A stretch of 64,000 nt of DNA from Alkalimarinus sediminis. GTDB taxonomy: Bacteria > Pseudomonadota > Gammaproteobacteria > Pseudomonadales > Oleiphilaceae. The stretch covers positions 1,373,001 to 1,437,000 of the forward strand of contig NZ_CP101527.1 in the NCBI RefSeq assembly GCF_026427595.1, in the 5' to 3' direction. Both the position numbers and the translations under genes were made by a program. A model generated the notes under the pieces. The model ran no database searches and had not been told where the DNA came from. It worked only from the letters and a program-made list of their open reading frames with translations. Below are positions 10,115 through 19,395 of this stretch, one piece after another; within the stretch, counting starts at the first letter, position 1, and every line of letters begins with the position of its first letter.

Positions 10115-11149
10115 ATGTTATGGATTGATGGTGTAAGAGCAGTTGCGATATTTATGGTGGTGTTACTGCATAGTGCCGCACCTTTGCTTTATAAATACAA
10201 TGAAGTGCCCCTAGAGTATTGGTTTACTGGTAATGTTTATGATTCGCTGGTTAGGAGTTGTGTTCCGTTATTCTTTATGGTCTCAGGTGCGTTACTACTG
10301 AAAAGGGATGAACCAATTACGGACTTTATTCGCAAACGTTTTAGTAAAGTTATCATCCCTTTTGTTTTTTGGTCACTATTTTTTGTTTTCTGGGCCTCGC
10401 TTTATGAGCTTCGCTCAGGGATATTTGCTTCTTCGTTTTATAGTTTAGTGTTTCAACCTAGCTATTATCACCTATGGTTTTTGTATACCTTAGTGGGCCT
10501 CTACCTCTACATGCCTATTCTTCGTAAAATTGTTAATAATTCTAACAATTCGTTATTAGTCTATTTTATTATTTTATGGTTTGTTGCAGTTGCAGTCGTT
10601 CCATCTGGTGAAAGAGTCAGTGGGCTAGATAGTTTTGTCGACCTAAGTTCTATCTCAGGTTATGTTGGCTATCTTGTATTAGGGCTTTTACTTAGTAAGA
10701 AGACCTATAATTTGAAGCAGGCAACCCTAGCAATGGCTGCCTTTGTAATAGCAGTTTGTGTGACTATATTTGGAACTTATTACTTAGCTGCTCAAAATGA
10801 AGGCGTTTTTGACGGCTATTTTTATGAAAATCTTTCACCAAATGTAATAGTGGCTTCAGGCTCTCTTTTTGTACTAATTAAATTCTCAATAGAAAGCCTT
10901 TTTAAGGGAGGCGAAACTTGTATTTCTAAATCAATTCGGTCGGTAAGTGCTTGTAGTTTTGGAATATATTTTATACACGTTGTTTTTCTTTATTTGCTTA
11001 AAAATGGCGATTTGGGTCTTACACTATCTGCTTTTGTGGGTGACCCTGTATATTCTGTTCCAGCCACTGCTATTGTTGTTTTTATAGCTTCATATAGCAC
11101 TGTCTTACTGATGAAAAATATACCGTTCATTAAAAATATTGTACCTTAA
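10115..11149 (+). CDS. Acyltransferase 3 family membrane protein
   Basis: 344 residues, about ten membrane segments. It opens with MLWIDGVRAVAIFMVVLLHSAAP, where the Arg and the LH pair match the N-terminal R-x10-H signature of acyltransferase-3/OafA proteins. PSYYHLWFLYTLVGLYLYMPIL is the second conserved block. The family transfers acyl groups, usually acetyl or succinyl, to polysaccharides in the inner membrane. The sequence starts directly at the family motif, so the start is secure; an upstream GTG is closed by a stop. Its end lies only ten bases from the end of the convergent glycosyltransferase gene, with no clear terminator between. Confidence 0.85.
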   Translation: MLWIDGVRAVAIFMVVLLHSAAPLLYKYNEVPLEYWFTGNVYDSLVRSCVPLFFMVSGALLLKRDEPITDFIRKRFSKVIIPFVFWSLFFVFWASLYELRSGIFASSFYSLVFQPSYYHLWFLYTLVGLYLYMPILRKIVNNSNNSLLVYFIILWFVAVAVVPSGERVSGLDSFVDLSSISGYVGYLVLGLLLSKKTYNLKQATLAMAAFVIAVCVTIFGTYYLAAQNEGVFDGYFYENLSPNVIVASGSLFVLIKFSIESLFKGGETCISKSIRSVSACSFGIYFIHVVFLYLLKNGDLGLTLSAFVGDPVYSVPATAIVVFIASYSTVLLMKNIPFIKNIVP

Positions 11150-11159
11150 ATTACGTTGC

Positions 11160-12089
11160 CTAACTCTGTTGAGCTATTATTCGTGACTGATGTATTTGCC
11201 CTCGAATGAAATGGTAACGAACAAAATGACTAAAGTATTGCGTGTGTTGAGTTTTCAATCTCGAAGAAATCATCAACAATTTGTGGGCCAGTAGTTTTTT
11301 GTATAAAAAGCGTGGTGCGCCAAATAATATCTTTTGCTTTGCTTGATCGGTATTGGTAACAGCGGCATTGCCTTTACCATGTCTAAATGCTCGGCCAGCC
11401 AGCCACTCTAATGAAAGTTGATTTTGTCGAATTTGATGTTTAACGACGGCTTTAGGTAGAAACACACTTGAGTGGCCTGCTTTGGCAGCTCTAAGTAAAA
11501 ACTCGGTTTCACTTCCCATTACATAGTCTTGGCCATTTGGTCCGATGTTAGGGTTAAAATTAATACCAGAATCAATGATTTTTCGTCTGATGGCCATGTT
11601 CGGGCCCCATATCTTTCCAGCCCTTATTTCACCTTCTTTCAGTTTGGTGTCCGTCACCACATAAGCATCATTAATAAAGTGATGATTTAGGTTTATACGA
11701 GGGTCTATTGGGTGGTCTGGATAGTGTGGTTTTATGGTACCACCAAACATGTCGTAAGCTGGATAGCGTTCTGCACCACTCCATAACTCTTCAAGCCAGT
11801 CTGGATGTGCGATGATGTCGTCATCCGTAAATACTAATAGGTCGCCTTGTGCACTAGGTAGCGCTTTAATTAAAGCATTATTTTTGCCGGGGGTAGCTTC
11901 TGTGAGGTAGGTGATTGGTAGCATGTCTTTGTAAGAGTTAACCAGAGTTTTAGTCTGCTGTCTCACAGCGTTATCTACTACGATAACTTCCCAAGCAAAA
12001 TTTCGAGTGGCTAGATGAGTAAAACTATCTAGTGTGTTTTTGAGAATATCATCCCTATTACATGTGGCAAATATAACTGAAACATCCAT
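11160..12089 (-). CDS. Family 2 glycosyltransferase
   Basis: 309 residues. VSVIFATCNRDDILKNTLDSF and FAWEVIVVDNAVR form the donor-binding half, LLVFTDDDIIAHPDWLEEL gives the DDD metal site near residue 92, and GSETEFLLRAAKAGHSSVFLP is the C-terminal ED-like motif. No membrane anchor is visible apart from a basic C-terminal region. This subgroup recurs in exosortase-type exopolysaccharide loci. The gene lies 114 bases downstream of the large Kelch/BACON gene in the same direction and may share its transcript. Confidence 0.87.
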   Translation of the reverse strand: MDVSVIFATCNRDDILKNTLDSFTHLATRNFAWEVIVVDNAVRQQTKTLVNSYKDMLPITYLTEATPGKNNALIKALPSAQGDLLVFTDDDIIAHPDWLEELWSGAERYPAYDMFGGTIKPHYPDHPIDPRINLNHHFINDAYVVTDTKLKEGEIRAGKIWGPNMAIRRKIIDSGINFNPNIGPNGQDYVMGSETEFLLRAAKAGHSSVFLPKAVVKHQIRQNQLSLEWLAGRAFRHGKGNAAVTNTDQAKQKILFGAPRFLYKKLLAHKLLMISSRLKTQHTQYFSHFVRYHFIRGQIHQSRIIAQQS

Positions 12090-12203
12090 AAATCAAATAA
12101 TACTCTATATCATTAAGCTTTAAATGGGTGTTGTAGTTTACAGATATTAGGGGAGGAAAGAAATGAGGGGACTCAGGTGTCACCCTCATTTGGTTTTGGT
12201 CAA

Positions 12204-15200
12204 TTAACGAGTAAAACTCTCAGTGGTGTTGGTAAACGAGCTTCCACCTCTCTCGCCGCCTCCGTTTATGTAAAGCACATTATTAATCGTTGAAAATGCA
12301 GCACCATGACGAGGGTAGGGTGTAGCTGGTAGTGACGTCCAAGTGTTTAATATTGGATCATACTCTTCATTTTGATTAAAAATAAAGTCAGTATCAGTTG
12401 GATTATATTCCCCGCCGATAACTTGTATTTTTTCGTTAACTGTACTAGTAATCATTGTTCTTCTGCCAGTAGGCATACTGGCTATATAGCTCCAGCTGTT
12501 GTTAGCTGGGTCATAAACTTCAGCTGACGATTTGGTACCATTTATGGTTGTGCCACTACTAGTGCGCTCACGCCCTCCAATAACATAGAGTTTACCGTTA
12601 ATCACTGCTGTACCTGGGTTGTCTCTCACTTCATTCATTGAGGTGCCGGATGACCAGCTATTGGTAGCGGGGTTGTATATCTCTAAAGTATTAATCGATT
12701 GGCCTGATGCATCCATACCACCGGCGATATAGATTAAACCATTAATGACTTCGGCCCGGATGCCGCCTCTTGCTGTTGGCATCGGTGAGATAGGGCTCCA
12801 GATACCGCTGCTAATATCGTACTTGTATGCGTCTGTTACTGCCCCGGAAAAGGGTTGTGTCGAACCCCCAAACACATAGATAACATTATTTAATGCAACT
12901 GCTGCAGGGTTTTCGACCGCTAGTCCCGGTTTATCGGCTAATTGCGTCCATGTATCTGTGCTAGTTGAGTACTGGTAAACGCTATTTACAGGCCCTTGTG
13001 GTGTCTTTCCGCCTATGGTGTACATAAAGCCATTAGATGATGCGCTACCAGGGTCTAGTAGTGCTGTAGGCGAGCTGGACAAAGTTGACCAACAACCATT
13101 GGAGATAAGTCTAAGTGATGTTATTTTACCGTTACCAAATTCAGCTACGAATAAATCGCCAGTTGAGTTTTCTGATAAGGTCAATGGGTCATTAAAGCTG
13201 CCAACCAGGCTATCTTGTCGGAGCACTGTATCACCCGTTTCATTAAGAACAACTCTAACTACGTTATCACCCAATGAGTAGTTGGTGATGAGTAGGTTTC
13301 CTTTTAACTGCCCGCAGGCTTTATCAGATTTATATTCAATTATACCGTTTGATGAGGTATGAGTGCCCATGATAGCCATTGGTGGTTCATAGTTAAGCGA
13401 GGGGCTAACACCTTGATAGCTGCCGTCTTTAAACACGCATTCGCCAATTGAGGGGTTGGGGTGACCGTAGTATTTGCCATCTATTAGTTTTAGCAATAGG
13501 TCTGGCTGTTCTCCAGGGTTTTGCCCGCCAGCATTCCATGGGTCTGCACTCGCAAAACCTGAACAGTCTGGGTAGGGTTGTGCAGGGAATGCTCCTGTTA
13601 CACCAAGACCGTTATCTGGGGCATAGATATGGCCACCAGAGTGGAAGACAAAGTCATAAGTATTTCGTAACCCTGTAGAGTAGGTCACCACATCACAAGG
13701 TGCAGGGCCGTATATGTTTGCATTATTTGCACATGTTCCATCAAAGCTTGGTGCAAATACATCGGCGACTACAAGCGCAGCAGAAAGTGGTTGTTCTTCT
13801 CTGTCTCCAAATTCAGTTGGCACTGTAACAGGTGCACCGGCACCGGTATTACCACCGATAGCAATATATAAACGATCATCAGGGCCAAAGTGTAAACTGT
13901 TTGGTGCATGGTTAGCTTTAGCTCTTGGTAGACCCGTTATAATGTCTTCTACTATTGTAAAGCCCGGACCGCTAAGTTTGGTAACACCTCCTGAATTTGC
14001 AACACCGTTGTCAATAGATGGGCTGGAGTGTGACACCCACAAAGAAAAGTCATTAGGGTCGTTCGGGTTATCGTGGTAAACCGTTATACCTAACGTTAGT
14101 CTGCCTCCGTGAGTGTCGGTTAGCGAGTTGATAACTTGATCATCGATAACATTGAGGTCGCTGTCATAAGTTAGAGCATGAATAGTACCAAACAATTCTG
14201 TTACATATAATTTGCCATCTGGAGCCCATACCATACTGGTTGGGAAGCTGAGACTATGAGATTTACGGGTGAAGTCTAGTGCCGCTCCATCTGGGGGCGT
14301 TAAACTCTCGACAATAGTGAAGTGATCAAAAGTATAAGTTATAGGTGTTGTACTGTTGCGACTTGTGGCAAAAACACCTGCAAACGTTCGAGTACCGATT
14401 TCAGGGTCGATGCCAGCTGCATCAAAACTAAACATTTCTGGAGAAACCGTGAAGGTATCGACTTTATGTTCTTCACCGCCATTAATTGAGTAGTAGCCTG
14501 TTATAGTTTTACTAGACGGGGTGGCGATTAATCTGAAAGTCACATTTGATGCCGATACATCTGAAATGTTCTTCGATGTTGACTTCTCGATGACGGCACT
14601 ATTCTCATACGCGAACTCTATTTTTGACCCTGAAGGTGTTGATAAGATAATGAGTTTTACATAATGGTCATCATCAAACCCGAGCCATAGGCCCGCTTGC
14701 TCAAATTTACCTTCTCCTTGCGGCGGCGATACTAAGGTTGTTGAGATATCTGCAATTTGATTCGGGCCAGCAAACCCAACCCCTAGTGCATTGTTAAGGT
14801 TGTTGTTATTAAGGTATTGAATACCTTGAGTGGCGGTTATGTTAAGCGTACCCAAGGACGAGTTTACCTCTGTGTTACTAGGTAGTAGACCGCCACCGTT
14901 GCTACTAGGTTGGATGTAAGTAAAACCAGTGCCGATATTATTTTTATCGTTAATATGCCCGTTATCGGTGTCAAAATTTAGTTCGAAAGGTAAGGGTACT
15001 TTAATATTCGAGCAGATGACGGGAGCACACTTATTACTGCTGCTAATTGTAACGTTTACGTTTACTAATAGCGGTTCAAAGTTATTGGCTGATATGGTTA
15101 AGACCCCTTGGTAGTTTCCATCAGTTAAACTGCTAGTATCAACATTAACCGTAATATCGTCAGGGGTAGTGCCGCTGACAGGGTTGCTGGTTAACCAAGC

Positions 15201-16673
15201 GGAATCACTGCTAACCGTATAATTATTAACAGAGTTATCACTCGCTGTTAAGTTTAGTGTGCGACTAACCATACCAACGTTAGACTGGCTGCTAATGTTT
15301 AGGTTTTGGTTATTAACCTGAAGAGTGTGGCCAAACTGTGAAACCACTAACGTAACCGGCAGAGACGCCGTATCAAACCCAGGTGATGCAACCTGAATGG
15401 CCCCGCTGTGTGTGCCTGTAGGCAGTGTGCTAGGGTCAAGCGTGACGATGAGTGTTTCGGGGGCGTTTGCATTGGTAGGGCTAACCGTTAACCATGATGC
15501 GTTGCTACTGGCTGTATATGGTGGGCTTGACCCATCTGCTGCCGCGTTCAGCCCCAAAAGCACGTTTATGTTGATTGGGCTTGCACCGGTTATGGCGGAT
15601 TCGTTAATGGCCGAAGGAGAGAATATAAAGCCATTGGCGCTGTTTGTAGTATTAAAATGTGCAGTAACAATCTCTTCACTTGAGTCAGTTAATATAACTT
15701 TTGCATGAAGAGTATGTTGGCCATCTGACAGGGTGTTGGTATCAAAAGGTATGGCGTTGTTGTTGGTTTTAGTGCCCCCTAAGTCGTATGGCTTAACATT
15801 TTCGATCTTGGTTGCTGTGGTTGTAGGCGATTTATCTAAAAAGAACTGTACCTGTTTGATATTGTTTTCTGGCGCAACAAATATATGAGTATCACCTCTT
15901 AAGGTGGCTCCTTCTAATACAACGGGGGATGACCGATCATCACTTATGCTGGTTAATAGTTGATAACTACTTGAACTCTTCGTTGTTACAGACAAATTGA
16001 CAGTCAGTTGTGCTGAAGCAAAACCCGCTGCAGTAAAGCTAATAGTACCCTGATATTCACCCGGAGCCAGGGAGGCTGTTGATAATAATATATCTATGTT
16101 AGCTGGTGTGGTAGTTGATGAGGTTGAGACATCTAACCACGAAATAGACTCTGAAACGGCAAAACTCGAAGCGCTGCCATTATTGGTCGCTATTGATGTG
16201 TTGAGCTGTACTGAGTTTGTTCCTTCAGTAATGCTAGCACTTAATGCAGTGTCGCTTAGTGTTAATCTAGGTTCGTTATTAGTGACTAAAAACTGAGACT
16301 CTAAGACTTCGATAATGCCAACATTATCTTCTAGCTCAACGGTCATCGTGTGATAACCATCAACTAGGGTACGAGTGTCAAAGGCGATACCGCTATCGTC
16401 AGCGGCAGTGCCCCCAAAATCATAAGGGCTAAGGTTTTCTATCTTGGTGGGCGGTGCGCTAGTGCTGCTATCAAGGTAAAAGCGTACCTGTTTGGTTGAG
16501 CTTTGAGTCGACTGAGCGTAGATGTAGGTGTTACCAGATAAAGAGGCGCCTTCTAATAATACAGAAGCGCTTCGATCAGGGTTTGAGCTTACGCGTAGTT
16601 CTGATGCATTTGCTTGCACGAGCAGGATTGTGGATAGAAAGATAAGTGATACAACCGTTTTTATTATTTGCAT
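12204..16673 (-). CDS. Very large secreted protein: Ig-like/BACON repeats, beta-propeller and Kelch repeats
   Basis: 1489 residues from ATG 16673, which has GAGGGA seven bases upstream; the longer frame to 16724 lacks this and would bury the signal peptide. Residues 1-24 are a Sec signal ending ANA-SE. Two Ig-like units (each with PYDxGG...FDT and DGxHT) alternate with BACON-type units carrying WLTVSP or WLTSNP and an SLPTGTHSG-like strand; a third BACON unit follows. A concanavalin-like region comes next (about 555-790). Then a glucose/sorbosone-dehydrogenase-like propeller with PTSMVWAPDGKLYVTE, NHAPNSLHFGPDDRLYIAIGG and STGLRNTYD. Residues after about 1190 contain five Kelch repeats (for example VIYVFGG, LIYIAGG, KLYVIGG). 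No PEP-CTERM tail is present. Probably a surface or matrix carbohydrate-binding protein; catalytic activity is unproven. Confidence 0.75.
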   Translation of the reverse strand: MQIIKTVVSLIFLSTILLVQANASELRVSSNPDRSASVLLEGASLSGNTYIYAQSTQSSTKQVRFYLDSSTSAPPTKIENLSPYDFGGTAADDSGIAFDTRTLVDGYHTMTVELEDNVGIIEVLESQFLVTNNEPRLTLSDTALSASITEGTNSVQLNTSIATNNGSASSFAVSESISWLDVSTSSTTTPANIDILLSTASLAPGEYQGTISFTAAGFASAQLTVNLSVTTKSSSSYQLLTSISDDRSSPVVLEGATLRGDTHIFVAPENNIKQVQFFLDKSPTTTATKIENVKPYDLGGTKTNNNAIPFDTNTLSDGQHTLHAKVILTDSSEEIVTAHFNTTNSANGFIFSPSAINESAITGASPININVLLGLNAAADGSSPPYTASSNASWLTVSPTNANAPETLIVTLDPSTLPTGTHSGAIQVASPGFDTASLPVTLVVSQFGHTLQVNNQNLNISSQSNVGMVSRTLNLTASDNSVNNYTVSSDSAWLTSNPVSGTTPDDITVNVDTSSLTDGNYQGVLTISANNFEPLLVNVNVTISSSNKCAPVICSNIKVPLPFELNFDTDNGHINDKNNIGTGFTYIQPSSNGGGLLPSNTEVNSSLGTLNITATQGIQYLNNNNLNNALGVGFAGPNQIADISTTLVSPPQGEGKFEQAGLWLGFDDDHYVKLIILSTPSGSKIEFAYENSAVIEKSTSKNISDVSASNVTFRLIATPSSKTITGYYSINGGEEHKVDTFTVSPEMFSFDAAGIDPEIGTRTFAGVFATSRNSTTPITYTFDHFTIVESLTPPDGAALDFTRKSHSLSFPTSMVWAPDGKLYVTELFGTIHALTYDSDLNVIDDQVINSLTDTHGGRLTLGITVYHDNPNDPNDFSLWVSHSSPSIDNGVANSGGVTKLSGPGFTIVEDIITGLPRAKANHAPNSLHFGPDDRLYIAIGGNTGAGAPVTVPTEFGDREEQPLSAALVVADVFAPSFDGTCANNANIYGPAPCDVVTYSTGLRNTYDFVFHSGGHIYAPDNGLGVTGAFPAQPYPDCSGFASADPWNAGGQNPGEQPDLLLKLIDGKYYGHPNPSIGECVFKDGSYQGVSPSLNYEPPMAIMGTHTSSNGIIEYKSDKACGQLKGNLLITNYSLGDNVVRVVLNETGDTVLRQDSLVGSFNDPLTLSENSTGDLFVAEFGNGKITSLRLISNGCWSTLSSSPTALLDPGSASSNGFMYTIGGKTPQGPVNSVYQYSTSTDTWTQLADKPGLAVENPAAVALNNVIYVFGGSTQPFSGAVTDAYKYDISSGIWSPISPMPTARGGIRAEVINGLIYIAGGMDASGQSINTLEIYNPATNSWSSGTSMNEVRDNPGTAVINGKLYVIGGRERTSSGTTINGTKSSAEVYDPANNSWSYIASMPTGRRTMITSTVNEKIQVIGGEYNPTDTDFIFNQNEEYDPILNTWTSLPATPYPRHGAAFSTINNVLYINGGGERGGSSFTNTTESFTR

Positions 16674-16799
16674 TGTATTTCCCTCATGTTGGTAGCGGAA
16701 ATATGTGCAAAAAATGGTCAGCAATGAATCAAAACATTACTAAACATAGGGTTATACTTTTATATCTATCAATCCGAGTGAATAGATTGACCTATGTGT

Positions 16800-16824
16800 A
16801 AAAAAATGTGACAAGAGTCACATT
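16800..16824 (-). terminator. Intrinsic terminator after the exosortase gene
   Basis: Perfect 8-bp stem AATGTGAC/GTCACATT with an AAGA loop at 16805-16824. On the minus strand it is followed by seven T residues (A-run 16800-16806). It begins four bases beyond the stop codon of the exosortase gene, so it separates that gene from the large Kelch/BACON gene. Confidence 0.85.
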
Positions 16825-16827
16825 GAG

Positions 16828-18360
16828 CTAATGGTCACTGCTACTGCTTTTAAAGTGAGTGAGTTGCGAGTAATTGTTATGAATAAATTCACTCATTATT
16901 GGCAACTCGGCAGTGCAGTCTGCAGTACATCTTATTCTTGTATAGATAAGGGTTGAGGTAGGACTGCCGATCAGAGGGCGTATAATCTCTAATAGCTTGG
17001 CCATAACTCGGTTACTAGTTGCCATGTTTGCCACAAGGTATTGATAGCCAATCAACTCAAGCTTCTTGTCTTTGCCCTTAATAATTAAATAGTTAAAGTC
17101 GTTATTGGGTATACCTAGTGAACCGGCATCATGATTAATGAATGTGCTCTGATCGTATAATCGGTTGTTAAAGTTTATAAGTTCCTTCCCTTGAGCTTGT
17201 TGTATATAGCTTCTAATCGATAGCTGTATGTTGTGGGTGCCATCTGAGTAAATTGCATCAAACTCACCATCGGGTGTTGTGAACTTTGGTGGAGATATAA
17301 GGTTGGCTTTAAGATAGCTTCGTTGCCACTGGTCTAATGCTGCACCCATTTCTATGTCAATCGAATAACTACTGTTTGTATTGTTGTTTTTCGAATATGA
17401 CGCATATATAGGTACTGCTATCGCGGCTGAGAGAGTGATTAGCGTAAAGAGTAGGGCATAAGCAGGGCTAATATTGGCATTGGATTGAGTGTTTTCTGCG
17501 GCTTTTTCTTGTCCTGGCTGCTGAGAAGTATGCTCAACATTGCTTTCAAGTTTATGAGCCAGAAAAAACAATGGTATTAGGGTTATCGCAAACACTAGCC
17601 AGCCAAAGTGGTCATGCTCGTTGATGAGTGAGCTCTCCATGTTAGTGAAGTGCCCTGCAAGAATAATAATAAAGACTCTTATCCAGTTTGCGAATAGAGC
17701 TAAAAGTATACCAACAATAATGAGCGTGGCAGCTGATTTAGCCCGTGAGTAATTCAGGTAACTATAGAGCGAGGTAAGGGTGATGCTGATGATTAAATAT
17801 CTTAGACCAGAGCAACCGCCCGCAATTTCGAATTTGCCGACCGAGATGGTCACGAATACGTCTTCGATATGTGCTTCTACCCCGACAAGCGCTAAGAGAA
17901 AACCATTCACATCTGTGGTGATATATTGCAGCGGCTCTGTTAAAACATCCCAGATTGGGATCGCAAAATAGAGAAATCCGACTGGAAATAAAAGCTTTTT
18001 AGCCGTATGCCAACCCAGCAGAGAGTAGCAGAAGAGCCAAATCACCCAAGGCAATAAGACGTGTTGAATGGCTTCTATATGAGCGTAGAACGCTAAAACC
18101 CATAGTATGCTAGAGCCTAAAAGGAGTGCAGGACCAAACCAACAAGGGTTAACTGCTAGCGAGGGGATAGCTCTTAGCTGAACGAAAAGATAAAAAGCAC
18201 TGATGGCTAAAACAAGCATGCCATGTGAGTATGACTCGTCAAATTTGTTCCATCTTACCCATAAATCAAGAATAGTCGGGTAGTAGGCGTAAACGAACAG
18301 AGCCAAAAAGCCAATCAATAAGATTGGAAATATTTTCTTATGTACTGCTAGATGCTGCAT
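16828..18360 (-). CDS. xrtA: Exosortase A with fused EpsI domain
   Basis: 510 residues. Residues 10-270 contain about eight membrane segments and the exosortase active-site motifs: GGCSGLRY with Cys183, ANWIRVF with Arg228, and NEHDHFGW with His249/251. This is the EpsH/XrtA arrangement of a membrane transpeptidase that cleaves PEP-CTERM tails. Residues from about 330 to 510 form a periplasmic EpsI/DUF3485-like domain (WQRSYL, YSDGTHNIQLSI, LELIGYQYLV), found either fused or as a separate gene in other loci. It is followed by a strong terminator. The substrate-like gene lies directly upstream, and PrsT/PrsR/PrsK genes complete the system. Confidence 0.92.
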   Translation of the reverse strand: MQHLAVHKKIFPILLIGFLALFVYAYYPTILDLWVRWNKFDESYSHGMLVLAISAFYLFVQLRAIPSLAVNPCWFGPALLLGSSILWVLAFYAHIEAIQHVLLPWVIWLFCYSLLGWHTAKKLLFPVGFLYFAIPIWDVLTEPLQYITTDVNGFLLALVGVEAHIEDVFVTISVGKFEIAGGCSGLRYLIISITLTSLYSYLNYSRAKSAATLIIVGILLALFANWIRVFIIILAGHFTNMESSLINEHDHFGWLVFAITLIPLFFLAHKLESNVEHTSQQPGQEKAAENTQSNANISPAYALLFTLITLSAAIAVPIYASYSKNNNTNSSYSIDIEMGAALDQWQRSYLKANLISPPKFTTPDGEFDAIYSDGTHNIQLSIRSYIQQAQGKELINFNNRLYDQSTFINHDAGSLGIPNNDFNYLIIKGKDKKLELIGYQYLVANMATSNRVMAKLLEIIRPLIGSPTSTLIYTRIRCTADCTAELPIMSEFIHNNYSQLTHFKSSSSDH

Positions 18361-18540
18361 CGTCCTTTACCTGTTGGGAACTTCCAGTGTCAGAACAGAA
18401 TCTAGCAGATGTTTGCTGGGTGTTAAAGAGGGCACTCCTTTATTTTGCGTTTGTTGACTATTTGACCGTGATACATGATATAAATAACAACATATTATGC
18501 TGCATTAGGGTTAAGTAGGTGCGACAGTTAGTTGTGTAAT

Positions 18541-19254
18541 TTACTTGCGAGTGTTATTTCTTAGACAATTGCCATAAATTAATAGTAATCCAATGATCAA
18601 CAAAGGAAGTGTCGAAGGTGTTGGCACTTCAAGTGGTCGCACCACAGCAGAAAAACTGCCAAAATTATACTCTGCACTCCAATTCATTCTTTGGTCTTGG
18701 TAGCTAAATATGCCATACCCAAACCTTATAGCTGTAAGCATATACTCCGCTAGGTTTGGTTCTGCCTCTAAATCTTTAAGTAAAATACTTTTACCGCAAC
18801 ATATTCCGGCCACATCAACTAGGGAAAATTCCCCGTTGTTGCTCAGTCCGCCAATAAAGATTCCGCTATCATGATAACTTATCGTGTCTGTTGGTGGGGC
18901 TCCATTTTCTCCTATAAATATAGCACTACTAGAACTATTAGAATTGGATACTATAACTGAATTCAGTTTATGCAAAGAAAAGCTGCTAATACCGCCCTCC
19001 ATACTCATACTAGCTACTGTTGGAGAACCGCTTTCTGTGGAAGGTAATGTTGTTATTATTCTTTGAGCGTTTATGAGATCTGTGTCCATGGTCCAACTTG
19101 CAAAAACTAAGTCTCCCTCAGAAAGCCCGATTATTTCACTTGTCCCTCCCAAGTTTGATACTGTTCCCTCTATAGAAAAGTCAATAAGTATTGCCTGTGC
19201 GTTAATTGAAACTAGCAGGATGCATAGTATTAGTGGTACTTTTATTGTTCGCAT
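18541..19254 (-). CDS. PEP-CTERM-like exosortase substrate, variant PTP tail
   Basis: 237 residues. The signal peptide is residues 1-21 (MRTIKVPLILCILLVSINAQA). The body is beta-rich and Ser/Asn-rich, with no recognisable enzyme motif. The C-terminus has VPTPSTLPL, a hydrophobic helix and then a basic end, the tripartite PEP-CTERM sorting signal. The usual PEP is replaced by PTP and the helix is followed by NCLRNNTRK. Position next to xrtA makes it the obvious substrate candidate. AAGGA precedes the start. It is the only gene in this window with a PEP-CTERM-like tail. Confidence 0.75.
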   Translation of the reverse strand: MRTIKVPLILCILLVSINAQAILIDFSIEGTVSNLGGTSEIIGLSEGDLVFASWTMDTDLINAQRIITTLPSTESGSPTVASMSMEGGISSFSLHKLNSVIVSNSNSSSSAIFIGENGAPPTDTISYHDSGIFIGGLSNNGEFSLVDVAGICCGKSILLKDLEAEPNLAEYMLTAIRFGYGIFSYQDQRMNWSAEYNFGSFSAVVRPLEVPTPSTLPLLIIGLLLIYGNCLRNNTRK

Positions 19255-19304
19255 TGTATATCCTTATACTTCAGATTAAGTGTTTTTTCTCAGTTAAATG
19301 AATC

Positions 19305-19335
19305 GGTAGGCTTAGGATGACTATGATAGCCTACC
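19305..19335 (-). terminator. Stem-loop downstream of the PA14 lipoprotein gene
   Basis: Perfect 7-bp stem GGTAGGC/GCCTACC with a 17-base loop. It lies between the PA14 lipoprotein gene (ends 19396) and the PEP-CTERM-like gene (starts 19254). The following tract on the minus strand, GATTCATTT, is only weakly T-rich, so termination may be partial. Confidence 0.5.
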
Positions 19336-19395
19336 TTTTACAACTAATTAAACTAGATTCCTAAAACAGTTTAATAGCGCTCATTAACTAGTGCT

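Noticed and set aside
16681-16720. Sigma-54 promoter before the Kelch/BACON gene (TTTTTTGCA on the minus strand)
   Set aside because: The -12 part is good, but the -24 part reads CTGACC with only two of six consensus bases.
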